Source: Syntrophorhabdaceae bacterium PtaU1.Bin034
GTDB lineage: Bacteria; Desulfobacterota_G; Syntrophorhabdia; Syntrophorhabdales; WCHB1-27
DNA length: 26,454 nt
Reading direction: 5' to 3'
Assembly (NCBI GenBank): GCA_002067405.1
Contig: MVRP01000045.1
Location: 1-26,454, forward strand
Part shown: positions 1-8,866 of the stretch, piece by piece
Numbering within the stretch: position 1 is the first letter of the stretch
How the letters are laid out: each line of letters begins with the position of its first letter
Position numbers and translations under genes: made by a program
Notes under the pieces: generated by a model
Database searches by the model: none
What the model was told of the DNA's origin: nothing
What the model saw: only the letters and a program-made list of their open reading frames with translations

Positions 1-1088
1 GCAGCGGCATATTCTCCACCTGGGCGCATTCGTATGGCGTGCTGGCCGATAATTTTGCCGACCTTGAATTTGTCGACCGCTGCGGCGACGTCTTTACCCT
101 TAACCAGGCAACCTCTCCAAACCTGTTTGCATTCAGGGAAGAGGCATTGCAGCCGCCCGGCATCTGTACAAAGGCTACGGTGCGGATCTACCCGACTACC
201 GATGACGAACAGGGCGTACTCGTACCCTTTTCTTCTTTTGATGAAGCAGTTCGGTTCGTCCGGGAGCTTGGAGTGAGAAGGATAGGGCTTGCAGCAGCGA
301 TCCTGGGCGACCATTACCTTTCGGCATTCACCTCGCCTTCGCAGGAACTCGCCGAAAGGACAAGAAAGGTGTTGACCGAGACGCTCGGCGTGAAATTTGC
401 CGTCGCAGTCGTCGGCGACGAGTATGCGATTGCCGCGGTAAGAAGCATGACCAGGGCGCTGATCGACGGCAGATTGTTCAGGGCGCTGATGCTGGGACTT
501 CCGAAACTGGCCGAAGGTCAATGGCTGGAGTTGCTGACCGATTTTGCGACCGATCGGCCTCCATACGAAATCCTCTGCCGCGAAGAGCTGTACCCGCTTG
601 TCGAAACGGTCCTGAACCCGTCGCCGGCGAACATCGCTTCCGCGGTTGAGGAGGATTTGAGAGCTTTCTATGAGGACCTCTACTCAAAACCGGAGATGAC
701 GGACCTTGTGTGGCTTACCATGTTCCGGATCCTGAGTTCGAGAATGTCCAGGCACAAGCACTATTTTGTCTTCGTGCTCTATGTGCCGCTCGACGACATT
801 CCGCTGATCGATCGCATCATTGAAGGTTTCAGGACAATCGGCGAAAAACATGAAATATCCCACGAGTTCGGATTCCTTACTCCCCTGGACTTCGGCAAAA
901 GAGGTATTCTTGAATACGATTATTATGTTGATCAGACCGATCCCGCGGAGAGGGCGAGGGTGGCCGCGCTTCTGGCCGACATCGACCCCTGGCTTGGTCA
1001 GCTCTGCCGGGAGGAAAGGGCGATAAAGACTTTCAAGTTCGTCCTGGGGCAGGGGTGCGCACGGAAAGAGGCATTCCTCTATGCCTGA
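1..1088 (+). CDS. FAD-linked oxidase, C-terminal part (5' end outside window)
   Basis: Partial gene. The reading frame is open from base 3, upstream of the first possible GTG at 39, and the residues there (SGIFSTWAHSYGVLADN) continue smoothly into the rest, so the true start lies left of the window. About 362 residues are visible. The first ~60 look like the end of a PCMH-type FAD-binding domain (a stretch describing what has been recorded, DLEFVDRCGDVFTL, then PPGICTKATVRIYP). The remainder resembles the substrate cap and C-terminal domain of FAD-linked oxidases, with FSSFDEAVRFVREL near the junction. It would catalyse a flavin-dependent oxidation of an unidentified substrate in the cytoplasm. 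The SDR-type reductase that follows 90 bp downstream in the same frame is probably in the same operon, so the two may act on the same carbon compound or lipid. The family call is reasonable; the substrate is unknown. Confidence 0.7.
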   Translation, partial: SGIFSTWAHSYGVLADNFADLEFVDRCGDVFTLNQATSPNLFAFREEALQPPGICTKATVRIYPTTDDEQGVLVPFSSFDEAVRFVRELGVRRIGLAAAILGDHYLSAFTSPSQELAERTRKVLTETLGVKFAVAVVGDEYAIAAVRSMTRALIDGRLFRALMLGLPKLAEGQWLELLTDFATDRPPYEILCREELYPLVETVLNPSPANIASAVEEDLRAFYEDLYSKPEMTDLVWLTMFRILSSRMSRHKHYFVFVLYVPLDDIPLIDRIIEGFRTIGEKHEISHEFGFLTPLDFGKRGILEYDYYVDQTDPAERARVAALLADIDPWLGQLCREERAIKTFKFVLGQGCARKEAFLYA

Positions 1089-1178
1089 TTAACCGAAGCC
1101 GGAAAGGAAGGGGGCCTTATCAGGGTCACGACAGACAAGGTAAGACAAAAGCGTCTCAACAGAGGCGGCAGAATACTG

Positions 1179-2321
1179 ATGACCGGTGCTACCGGCTTTC
1201 TCGGGGCCCATTTGGCTGTCGAGCTGCTGAAAGGAGGATACTCGCTCCTGTTGCTTGTACGGAAACGAAAGCAGGCAGACGGCCGGGAACGGGTCGGCCG
1301 ACTGTTGCGCTGGTTCGGGGTCGATTTGGCGAGTACGACAACAGTTGAGGTGATAGAGGGGCAGATTGACAAGCCCGGTTTCGGTCTGGACAACGCCGTT
1401 TACGACAGGCTGGCCGGAAATGTGGAAGAAATCGTGCACTGCGCCTCAAGCACCGCCTTCTCGGAACGGAAAAGGCCGGAGGTCGAGGCAATCAACATCG
1501 ACGGGCTCCGGAATGTCCTCGATTTCGCGGGCAAAAGCGAATGCTTCTACTTTCACCACCTGAGCACTTCGTATGTGGCAGGCAGGAGAAGCGGATGGTG
1601 CAAGGAAGAGCTGATTGAAACGGACGAATTCACGAATGTCTATGAAGAAACGAAGTATCATGGAGAACGGATCGTTTCCCAATTCTGTGCCGAAAAAGGA
1701 ATAAGGCTCAACGTGTACCGGCCGTCCATCGTATACGGGAATTCGAAGAACGGCAGGAGCACGAAGTTCAACGCCCTTTACTATCCTATACGAACCCTTC
1801 ACTTCTTTCGAGGCCTCTACGAGAAAGACATCGTTGACAACGGCGGAAAACGGGCCGCACAGGCGGGGGTGACGCGCGGCGAAGACGGAACGGTGTGCCT
1901 GCCGATCAGAATAAAGGCGAAACAGGAAGGCGGTATCAACCTCATTCCCATCGATTATTTTACCCGCTCCTTTATGGCAATAATGGAAGAATGTGTCGAG
2001 GGAGGCGTTTTTCACATTGTCAATCACAGGGTAATGAATATCAAGGAGATCGTGCGCTTTGCCGAGCGGTTCTTTAAGCTCAAAGGGTTGGAGGTGTGCA
2101 ACGGCTACCCGGGGGATGACGTGAGGAACCCTCTCGAAATACTGTTTGATGTCTACAATAAAGCCTACGAGCCCTATATTCAGGACGACAGGCTGTTCGA
2201 GAACGAACGCACCGCAAACATTCTCCGCCGGAAGGATATCGAATGCCCCGATTTCAGCTTTGACGTATTTTTCAGGTGCATGACCTACGCAATAGAGACC
2301 GACTGGGGAGCCAAGCTGTAA
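1179..2321 (+). CDS. NAD(P)-dependent SDR, thioester-reductase/male-sterility type
   Basis: Extended short-chain dehydrogenase of the NAD_binding_4 type, the family that includes thioester reductase domains and fatty acyl-CoA reductases. Visible features are the nucleotide motif TGATGFLG (residues 2-9), an LSTSYVAG segment that supplies the serine/threonine of the active site, and YEETK as the catalytic YxxxK pair. Later come RPSIVYG, typical of the family, and a C-terminal substrate domain to residue 380. The ATG at 1179 begins immediately at the glycine motif and so would lack the first beta strand. The codons before it read RGGRIL, which is that strand, so the protein probably starts upstream, although no ATG, GTG or TTG is available back to the TGA at 1086. 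Family call is firm, start uncertain, substrate unknown. It is probably co-transcribed with the FAD oxidase. Confidence 0.75.
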   Translation: MTGATGFLGAHLAVELLKGGYSLLLLVRKRKQADGRERVGRLLRWFGVDLASTTTVEVIEGQIDKPGFGLDNAVYDRLAGNVEEIVHCASSTAFSERKRPEVEAINIDGLRNVLDFAGKSECFYFHHLSTSYVAGRRSGWCKEELIETDEFTNVYEETKYHGERIVSQFCAEKGIRLNVYRPSIVYGNSKNGRSTKFNALYYPIRTLHFFRGLYEKDIVDNGGKRAAQAGVTRGEDGTVCLPIRIKAKQEGGINLIPIDYFTRSFMAIMEECVEGGVFHIVNHRVMNIKEIVRFAERFFKLKGLEVCNGYPGDDVRNPLEILFDVYNKAYEPYIQDDRLFENERTANILRRKDIECPDFSFDVFFRCMTYAIETDWGAKL

Positions 2322-2421
2322 AGCAGATGGGAGACCGTTCGCTTCGCTCGCTAGGGAGATGGGAGCCCGCTTCGCTCGGGGGCAAAAGCTTTTACTCTCC
2401 TCTCCCCTCTGCTTTTTGCAG
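2322..2421. repeat. Convergent intergenic spacer with GCTTCGCTCG-rich direct repeats
   Basis: A 100-bp spacer between the converging SDR and Yip1-like genes. The word GATGGGAG followed by a CGCTTCGCTCG-type stretch occurs twice (about 2328-2351 and 2359-2379). The second copy can fold as CCCG...CGGG. A CT-rich tract with AAAAGCTTTT follows. This could serve as a two-way transcription end, but I see no clean stem plus U-run. Related low-complexity words recur at about 9282-9301. Confidence 0.4.
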
Positions 2422-3009
2422 TCAGACCACCCCCATGCGGCCCTGCGGGAACAGTATGCTCGCAATGAAGCTGATAAGGATCGAAATAATGACGCTCACG
2501 GCCACAAGAACGATGAAGTAGAGGGACCTCTTTTCGCGGGGCGTGCTGAGAAGCACGGGCAGACCCGCGTAAAGGAGATAATAACCATATAACGAAAGGA
2601 TGACGGTCACCAGAGAAAGGGTTGGAATAATCAGGAGGACACCGGAAATCCAATAGGGGGTAGAACTATAGACAGTCAGCTTTATCGCATTCAGAAAATT
2701 GCCGTCCGAATTGAACCGGGGTGCGAGCCTGCCGGTAATAAGGGCGAAGACGTAAAGGGCGGCAAGATTCAGGATATACGAGGTGACGGTGTACCCGAGG
2801 GTGCCGAGGAAGGGGGCCCTGTAGCGGGTGCCGAGGAATGAGATCCCGACAAGCGTCATTCCAAGCAGGTAGGCCACCGAAGGGATCGCGGCAAGAACGG
2901 CGGCGTAGTAAACGTAGATGCCTTTGATCGTGGTCGCTTCCTGCTTCAGCTCAGGCCATGCCTGGCGCGGCTGCAGTAGTATATCCCGTACCTTCTCTAA
3001 AAGTTCCAT
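2422..3009 (-). CDS. Yip1-family integral membrane protein
   Basis: A 195-residue protein with a short cytoplasmic N-terminus (MELLEKVRDILLQPRQAWPE), whose 'LxxPrxAWpel' look is typical of bacterial Yip1/YIP1-domain proteins. About five hydrophobic segments follow (roughly residues 30-57, 66-92, 112-130, 131-155, 163-187). It probably sits in the inner membrane; the function of bacterial members is not established. A weak GGAG lies about 11 bases before the ATG at 3009. It is downstream of the hybrid kinase on the same strand but separated by 191 bp that include a terminator-like hairpin, so it is likely transcribed separately. Confidence 0.7.
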   Translation of the reverse strand: MELLEKVRDILLQPRQAWPELKQEATTIKGIYVYYAAVLAAIPSVAYLLGMTLVGISFLGTRYRAPFLGTLGYTVTSYILNLAALYVFALITGRLAPRFNSDGNFLNAIKLTVYSSTPYWISGVLLIIPTLSLVTVILSLYGYYLLYAGLPVLLSTPREKRSLYFIVLVAVSVIISILISFIASILFPQGRMGVV

Positions 3010-3113
3010 GTCGGCCCGACTCCACTTCTAATGTAAGTCAGCCCCGGAAATCTGTCAAAAGGCGCTCCCCGGACCCTTTCCCCGTGCATTCGCGTTATTG
3101 CACTGCGATACTT

Positions 3114-3155
3114 TCGAAAGAAAAGAGGATGCCGCTCTTGCTGCAGCAGCGGCAT
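3114..3155 (-). terminator. Candidate rho-independent terminator of the hybrid kinase gene
   Basis: Arms ATGCCGCT (3129-3136) and AGCGGCAT (3148-3155) are perfect inverted repeats around an 11-base loop. Read on the minus strand the stem is followed by a pyrimidine-rich CCTCTTTTCTTTC tract. It lies 46 bp past the stop of the kinase gene that ends at 3201, and upstream of the Yip1-like gene. Confidence 0.6.
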
Positions 3156-3200
3156 GCATGCGGCAATTGAGCGAATTCCTTGCGCTTCCGGTATCTCGCG

Positions 3201-5729
3201 TTATTCCTCGTCGTCCAGCACCCTGCGTATGGTGTCTGCCAGTTCATTTCTGGAGACAGGTTTCATCATAAATTCCCTTATTCCAAGCTCCTTCGCGAGG
3301 TCCCGGTTTATCATCTCGCTATAGCCCGTGCAAAGGATAACCGGTATGTCGCATCTCATCCCCATCAGTTCCTGTGCGAGTTCGGTGCCCGTCATATGGG
3401 GCATGGTGTGGTCCGTAATTATCAGGTCGAATCCATCCGGGTCCTGGCGGAACATTTCCAAGGCCTGCAGACCGTCGTTTGTCGCCGTCACCGTGTAGCC
3501 AAGTCTTTTGAGTATCGCCTCCTGCATTTCTATGATGGCATCTTCGTCATCTATGAGAAGGATCCGTTCGTTTCCCCTTTGTGACGTGAGAGAGGCCTCC
3601 GTTTCATCGGTGTCCGTCATGTCGACCATGGGGAAGTATACGTCGAACACGGAACCTCTGCCCGGAACACTCCTCACCGTTATCGCCCCGCCATGGGTCT
3701 TCACGATACCGTGTACCACGGCAAGACCCATTCCCGTGCCCTCGCTCGGGCTCTTGGTGGTAAAGAAGGGATCAAAAATCCTCTCCATGGTTGCCCGGTC
3801 CATGCCTGTCCCTGTGTCAGAGACGGATATCTTCAGGTACTTGCCGGGGACCATTCCCGGGTAAGGGGCGCTGCTTGTCGAATCAACCTCGAATTCGGTG
3901 AGGCTCACCTCGAGCACTCCGCCTTTTGTCCTCATCGCGTGTCCCGCATTCGTGCACAGGTTCATAAGCACCTGATGGATCTGAGTGGGCGATGCAAATA
4001 CGACTCCCGATTCCGCCTGAAGGTGCAGCTGTATCTCGATTGTGGAGGGAAGGGATGCACGCAGTAATTTCAGGGCTTCCTTGATTATGAGGCTCAGCCT
4101 GAAGTGTTTCCGTTCCTCCTCGTTCTTGTGGCTGAACATCAGGATCTGACGCACGAGGTCCCTTCCGCGCACAGCCGCCCTCAATATCTGAGCGGCATAG
4201 TTCTTCGCGGGGTGGCCTTCGGGGATGTCCTCAATGGACATCTCGGAAAAGCCGATAATCGCGGAGAGTATATTGTTGAAATCGTGGGCTATGCCGCCGG
4301 CAAGCGTTCCTATGGCCTCCATCTTCTGCATCTGTCGGAGCTGGCCTTCAAGCCTCACTTCTTCGGTCACATTCCTCTCGACCGCCACATAGTTGATGAT
4401 CTTGCCCGACTTGTCCTTTACCGGAGAAATCGTTGTTTCGGCTTCGTAGGTGGTGCCGTCCTTTTTCCGGTTCGAGATACGGCCTGTCCATACGCTCTTT
4501 GAACTTACCGTACTGAGCAGCCCGCGGTAAAATGTCTCGTCATCCTTCTTGTTGCTCTTGAGGAAGGCCGTGCTCTTGCCCATTACTTCTTCTTTATCGT
4601 AGCCGCTTGTGCGAAAGAAGGCTTTGTTCGCATACTGGATCTTGCCGCTCTTGTCGAGGATAATGACGCTCTCCGCTGTCTGCTCGATGGCCGTGGCAAG
4701 CCGGGACAACTCCATCTCGACCTGCTTGCGCTCTGTTATGCTGCGCGCGATGCACTGAACACCGGTGACCGTCTCTTTTTCCCAAATGAAGCGCGCCCTG
4801 ACCTCCAGATTGATGGTGTCCCCGTTCTTGGTGACCGCTTCAAACTCCCAGGGCTGGTCCTCAAGCAAGCGCAGCTTATCGTTGAGGGCTTTTTCGATCA
4901 GGAGTGATGCGAAGCGGGCGCTTTCAGGCGTAAATATCTCGAGGAAATTCTTCCCGATAACTTCCTTTTGCCCGAAGCCCAGCTGCTTGTACGTGGTCAG
5001 GTTGGCGGAGGCGAATCTGCCCTGGAGATCGAGGGTAAAGATGATATCGTTCGCGTTTTCGTAAAGGTCGAGATACTTTGCTTGCGATTCCCGAAGCGTC
5101 TGAACTGCGCGCTCCAACCCCTCTTTCGCCTGTTTCAGCTTGTTTTCAGCCTCAACTCTTTCCGTAATATCGGTCACCACCAGGCAGACGCCCACCTCAT
5201 TGTTGACGACCTGGCGACTGCCGGAGAGGTATGCCGAAATTCTTGCTCTCTTTTCAGACAGAAGGACGAGCTCGGCATAGCCCTTATCTGCCCTGCTTTT
5301 CTGCAACATACGATCGAATATGTCCCGGCACTCGGAGCATACGAAGCGGGAGAAGGGCGAATTGATAAGTTTTTCCGGGGGTATGCCTACCATACGCGAG
5401 AATCCGGGGTTGCAGTACAGGATGGCACCCTCGGATGAGATCGTGCAGGCACCTTCGACCATTGTTTCCACTATGGTCCTGTAGTGGAGTTCCTGCTCCT
5501 GGACGGCCGGCGGCCTTTCGGGGTTTTCCGGAGACCAGCTTTTCTTCGCGCCGAAGTCGAGCGGTTCCTGTGTTCCGGTCACAGTCTTCTTTGGAGTAGG
5601 TTTGTGCTGCGGAGACTTTTCTACACACCAGTCAGGAGCGTAGTACTTCACTCTTGCCGGGCTTGCTTCCTTTGTCGAGGTGTAACTCTGAAATGTTCCT
5701 GATTTCCCATCCGATCTGACGGCAGCCAT
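3201..5729 (-). CDS. PAS-domain hybrid sensor histidine kinase with C-terminal receiver
   Basis: An 842-residue signalling protein without a convincing membrane segment, so probably cytosolic. Order: a low-complexity N-terminus (1-80), PAS domains at about 81-195, 217-335 and 341-460 joined by short coiled-coil linkers, HisKA with GGIAHDFNN (phospho-acceptor His482), and HATPase_c with the N box around Asn590/Asn594 and G boxes DTGTGMD and GTGMGLA. It ends in a receiver domain with acidic pair DDED (727-730), phosphorylatable Asp773 and Lys823. A CxxC (Cys131, Cys134) sits in the first PAS domain. The start at 5729 has a strong AAAGGAGG ten bases upstream. No separate response regulator is adjacent, so output goes to an unlinked partner via His482 and Asp773. 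The signal is unknown; the PAS domains suggest a soluble cue such as redox state. Confidence 0.93.
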   Translation of the reverse strand: MAAVRSDGKSGTFQSYTSTKEASPARVKYYAPDWCVEKSPQHKPTPKKTVTGTQEPLDFGAKKSWSPENPERPPAVQEQELHYRTIVETMVEGACTISSEGAILYCNPGFSRMVGIPPEKLINSPFSRFVCSECRDIFDRMLQKSRADKGYAELVLLSEKRARISAYLSGSRQVVNNEVGVCLVVTDITERVEAENKLKQAKEGLERAVQTLRESQAKYLDLYENANDIIFTLDLQGRFASANLTTYKQLGFGQKEVIGKNFLEIFTPESARFASLLIEKALNDKLRLLEDQPWEFEAVTKNGDTINLEVRARFIWEKETVTGVQCIARSITERKQVEMELSRLATAIEQTAESVIILDKSGKIQYANKAFFRTSGYDKEEVMGKSTAFLKSNKKDDETFYRGLLSTVSSKSVWTGRISNRKKDGTTYEAETTISPVKDKSGKIINYVAVERNVTEEVRLEGQLRQMQKMEAIGTLAGGIAHDFNNILSAIIGFSEMSIEDIPEGHPAKNYAAQILRAAVRGRDLVRQILMFSHKNEEERKHFRLSLIIKEALKLLRASLPSTIEIQLHLQAESGVVFASPTQIHQVLMNLCTNAGHAMRTKGGVLEVSLTEFEVDSTSSAPYPGMVPGKYLKISVSDTGTGMDRATMERIFDPFFTTKSPSEGTGMGLAVVHGIVKTHGGAITVRSVPGRGSVFDVYFPMVDMTDTDETEASLTSQRGNERILLIDDEDAIIEMQEAILKRLGYTVTATNDGLQALEMFRQDPDGFDLIITDHTMPHMTGTELAQELMGMRCDIPVILCTGYSEMINRDLAKELGIREFMMKPVSRNELADTIRRVLDDEE

Positions 5730-6110
5730 TTTCCATCAGCCTCCTTTGGTGAGAAGTCGAACTCTTCAATAGTTACCGGCCCTTTCGTATCAGTCTGCTT
5801 TCCTGTTCTCTTTTATACAGATATCGCCTGCTCCAGCAGGATGAAGACCTCATTTGTCCTCTTGTTTGTCCGGAAATGCAAGTTGTGAGAAATAAAAACG
5901 TTTTGTGAAACAAAAGTCATTTCTATTGTGACAGATACGCAGGAAATGTCAAGAAAAACCATACTTCATGTCACCGAGACCGAGGGTTGCCTTTACTTTT
6001 GTCCCGTCGGTCATATATTTGAAAATGGCCGCACAGGAGTGTCTCGTGCAGCAGAGAAGCGGATTTTTGCAACGGACGATTGTAAAGTGTAAAAGGGGAG
6101 GGGCGGAACC
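5730..6110. promoter_or_regulatory. Divergent intergenic region with two dyads
   Basis: A 381-bp AT-richer region between the divergent kinase and the small protein gene. It holds CCTGCT-CC-AGCAGG (5827-5840), next to a TATAAA that reads on the minus strand (5812-5817), and TTTTGT-GAA-ACAAAA (5901-5915), flanked on both sides by further TTGTGA words (5883-5888, 5926-5931). For the plus strand, TTTACT (5992-5997), a 16-bp gap and TATATT (6014-6019) form a weak sigma-70-like candidate. No ORF or RNA gene is apparent. Confidence 0.35.
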
Positions 6111-6431
6111 ATGAGAGAGGAAATAGACGATTCAGAACTGACGAACGACGAGCTTGTGGGGCGGCTGGGTGAGGAATACGAAAAAGCGCTCCGTGCGGGG
6201 GACCGCGACCGGATAGAAAATGACATCGCCCCGCGGTTTTGGATACGGTTTGCAGCCTATTTCAACCAGTACCGGGCGGAGTGGAAGGGCCCCAGCGCCA
6301 TGCTTGAAGCGGATAGGTATATGCTCGACGAGAGGTACCTGGGAAAGGTCCAGATGGACTGGATGGATCAGGTGCTCAAAGGCGAGATAGAGATCGGCGA
6401 CGAGATGGACGAGGAGCCGAGCGAGTACTGA
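6111..6431 (+). CDS. Small acidic protein of unknown function
   Basis: A 106-residue, acidic, apparently soluble protein with no signal peptide or membrane segment. I do not recognise a family. The first 45 residues look helical and charged; an aromatic-rich stretch (RFWIRFAAYFNQYRAEW, about 43-59) follows, then a second helical, acidic end (EIEIGDEMDEEPSEY). The start is backed by a purine-rich AAAAGGGGAGGGG ribosome-binding site 7-8 bases before the ATG, and codon use resembles the neighbours, so I take it as a real gene. It is divergent from the kinase and 260 bp upstream of recD2. A binding partner role is possible but nothing in the sequence specifies it. Confidence 0.7.
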   Translation: MREEIDDSELTNDELVGRLGEEYEKALRAGDRDRIENDIAPRFWIRFAAYFNQYRAEWKGPSAMLEADRYMLDERYLGKVQMDWMDQVLKGEIEIGDEMDEEPSEY

Positions 6432-6613
6432 GACCATTCGACGGGATTGCCGGGAAGCGCACCCACATCGGGAGACGCGTGGACGCAGGCCCTTATCGAC
6501 AGAGAACCTTCAACAATCGATCGCCAACCACTACAGAACAGCGAATTTGCCCGCTCACACAAGTACCTGTCAGCACGCCGGCACATGCAGCATCGAGGAT
6601 TTGAAGCAGCGCG

Positions 6614-6636
6614 GTGCGGAAGCCGCACATTTTGTA
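6614..6636 (+). terminator. Short hairpin with T-rich tail before recD2
   Basis: GTGCGG-AAG-CCGCAC (6614-6628) is followed by ATTTTGTA. It could end transcription from the small upstream gene. The stem is only six base pairs and it lies about 180 bp past that gene's stop, so the call is tentative. Confidence 0.35.
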
Positions 6637-6691
6637 GTATATTCTATTACGCGGCCTGCTTTAGCCGCAGCACTCTTAAGGTTATAACCGG

Positions 6692-8866
6692 ATGACCGAG
6701 ATCAGGGGACAAATAGAAAGGCTCACCTTTTACAATGAAGAGAACGGCTACACGGTGGCCAGGATGAAGGTCCAGGGCCGGGCCGGGCTGGTGACTGTTG
6801 TCGGTAATATCCTCGGTCTCAACCCCGGCGAAGTGCTCAAGCTAAAGGGTGAGTGGTCGAGCCACCCGAAGTACGGGGAACAGTTCAGGATCACGTCTTA
6901 TGAATCTGTTATTCCTGCTACCGTTTCGGGCATAGAGCGTTATCTGAGTTCCGGCATGATCAAAGGCATCGGCCCGGTCATGGCAAAGCGGCTGGTCGCG
7001 AAGTTCGGGGCAAAGACGCTCGAGGTGATCGAAGACGATATCGAGCGTCTCAAGGAAGTCGACGGCATCGGCGAAAAACGGGTGGACATGATAAGAAACG
7101 CCTGGCAGGCCCAGAAGGAGATACGGCAGGTGATGGTATTCCTGCAGGGGCACGGCGTAAGCCCCGCATATGCCGTGAAGATTTACAGGCAGTATGGCAA
7201 TGAAGCGGTTTCAGTCGTGCGCGATAATCCCTATCGCCTCGCAGAAGATGTCTTCGGCATCGGCTTCATAACGGCAGACAAGATCGCCGAGAAGCTCGGA
7301 ATTGCGAAGGATTCCCCCATCAGAGCGCGGGCGGGCATCCAGTACATACTCAACCGGCTGTCCGATGAAGGCCATGTCTACTACCCCTTCGATCCCCTTG
7401 TCGACCAGTGCGAGAAGGCCCTCGAGATCGACCGGGGCATTATCCTCGATGCCATGAATTCAGCTGCGTCTGACCGCCGGATTGTCATCGATGAGACGAA
7501 TGGGTCTGAAGGACAGGGAAGGGCTGTCTATCTCATCCGGTTTTACGTATCCGAGCAGGGGATTGCCAAACGAATGCACGAGCTGCTCTCCTTTCCGAGG
7601 CAGATGCCGCTTGTTAACAGGGAAGAGCTCCTTGAATCCGCTCAAAGGAAACTCGGTCTTGTTCTTTCCCCGTACCAGGCTCAGGCCGTAAGCGATTCCA
7701 TCGAACGAAAAGTAATGGTCATTACGGGCGGACCCGGCACGGGCAAGACCACGATCATCAAGGGGATCATTGCGATCCAGGAAAAGATGGGGCGGCGGGT
7801 CATGCTTGCCGCGCCCACCGGAAGGGCTGCCAAGAGAATGAGCGAGACTACGGGGCATGAGGCCAGGACCATTCACCGGCTCCTCGAATTAAGCCCGAAA
7901 GACGGAAAGTTCAAGAAGGATGAGGATAATCCTCTCGAAGCGGATACGCTCATCATCGACGAAACATCCATGGTCGATACGACACTCATGTATTACCTGC
8001 TGAAGGCTGTTCCTCTCCAGGCAAGCCTGATCCTTGTGGGCGACGTTGATCAGCTTCCCTCGGTGGGGGCAGGGAATGTGCTCAGGGATATCATCGATTC
8101 GAACGTCGTGCCCATGGTGCGGCTTAACGAGATATTCCGGCAGTCAAGAGAGAGCATGATAATCGTGAATGCCCACAGGATAAACAGCGGCCGGATGCCG
8201 ATGGCGACGGAAGCCGGCGGCCAATCGAAAGCAGACTTTCATTTCCTTGAGGTCGAAGAGCCCGAAAAGGCGGTGGAGAGGATAATCAGCCTCTGCAGGG
8301 AGCGCATCCCCAAGCGTTTCGGCTACCATGCGGTCAACGATATACAGGTGCTGACGCCCATGCACCGGGGCACGGTCGGCGCTGCAAACCTGAATGCCGA
8401 GCTCCAGAAGCAGCTCAACCCGTCCGGGGATGAGTTTGTGAGGGGCGGAAAGACCTTCAAACCCGGCGACAAAGTCATGCAGATCCGGAATAACTACGAC
8501 AAAGACGTGTACAACGGCGATATAGGGCGCATAGTGAAGATCGACCGGGAAGAGCAGGAGGTCTACGTCAATATCGACGGCAAGGTGGTGAGCTACGATT
8601 TCTCGGAGCTGGACGAGCTTGTCCTCGCCTACGCCACTTCGGTGCACAAGGCGCAGGGGTCGGAATACCCCTGCATCGTCATGCCCGTCCTGATCCAGCA
8701 CTACATGCTTCTGCAGAGAAATTTGCTGTATACGGGGATTACGAGGGGCAAGCGGCTGGTGGTGCTGGTGGGGACGAAAAAGGCGTTGGCGATTGCGGTG
8801 CGCAACAACAAGACGCAGCTACGACATACCCTTCTGAAAGAACGACTTCAGAAGGGTATGTCGTAG
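6692..8866 (+). CDS. recD2: RecD2-type ATP-dependent 5'-3' DNA helicase
   Basis: A 724-residue superfamily 1B helicase, the form of RecD found without RecBC. Order: an N-terminal OB-like domain (1-75), helix-hairpin-helix repeats (about 80-205, including SGMIKGIGPVMAKRL and KEVDGIGEKRVDMI), Walker A GGPGTGKTT (346-354) after the SPYQAQAV motif, Walker B IIDETSM (421-427), GDVDQLPSVGAG (450-461), and a UvrD_C_2-like end with YATSVHKAQGSEY and LLYTGITRGK. It is expected to unwind DNA with 5' overhangs in repair. The Shine-Dalgarno is weak; a GGTTATAACC palindrome (6680-6689) lies just before the ATG. The last ~16 codons fall inside a perfect inverted repeat, and the stop TAG is in its second arm, so the extreme C-terminus may have been remodelled. 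The rest of the protein is full length. Confidence 0.95.
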   Translation: MTEIRGQIERLTFYNEENGYTVARMKVQGRAGLVTVVGNILGLNPGEVLKLKGEWSSHPKYGEQFRITSYESVIPATVSGIERYLSSGMIKGIGPVMAKRLVAKFGAKTLEVIEDDIERLKEVDGIGEKRVDMIRNAWQAQKEIRQVMVFLQGHGVSPAYAVKIYRQYGNEAVSVVRDNPYRLAEDVFGIGFITADKIAEKLGIAKDSPIRARAGIQYILNRLSDEGHVYYPFDPLVDQCEKALEIDRGIILDAMNSAASDRRIVIDETNGSEGQGRAVYLIRFYVSEQGIAKRMHELLSFPRQMPLVNREELLESAQRKLGLVLSPYQAQAVSDSIERKVMVITGGPGTGKTTIIKGIIAIQEKMGRRVMLAAPTGRAAKRMSETTGHEARTIHRLLELSPKDGKFKKDEDNPLEADTLIIDETSMVDTTLMYYLLKAVPLQASLILVGDVDQLPSVGAGNVLRDIIDSNVVPMVRLNEIFRQSRESMIIVNAHRINSGRMPMATEAGGQSKADFHFLEVEEPEKAVERIISLCRERIPKRFGYHAVNDIQVLTPMHRGTVGAANLNAELQKQLNPSGDEFVRGGKTFKPGDKVMQIRNNYDKDVYNGDIGRIVKIDREEQEVYVNIDGKVVSYDFSELDELVLAYATSVHKAQGSEYPCIVMPVLIQHYMLLQRNLLYTGITRGKRLVVLVGTKKALAIAVRNNKTQLRHTLLKERLQKGMS

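Noticed and set aside
1086..1088. TGA as a selenocysteine codon joining the FAD oxidase and the SDR
   Set aside because: The oxidase has a natural C-terminus here (EAFLYA), and no clear SECIS-like hairpin follows. I kept only the start-codon problem as a finding.
1446..2465. 339-residue open frame on the minus strand
   Set aside because: It runs antisense through the SDR gene, whose plus-strand product carries clear family motifs. The minus-strand translation shows none.
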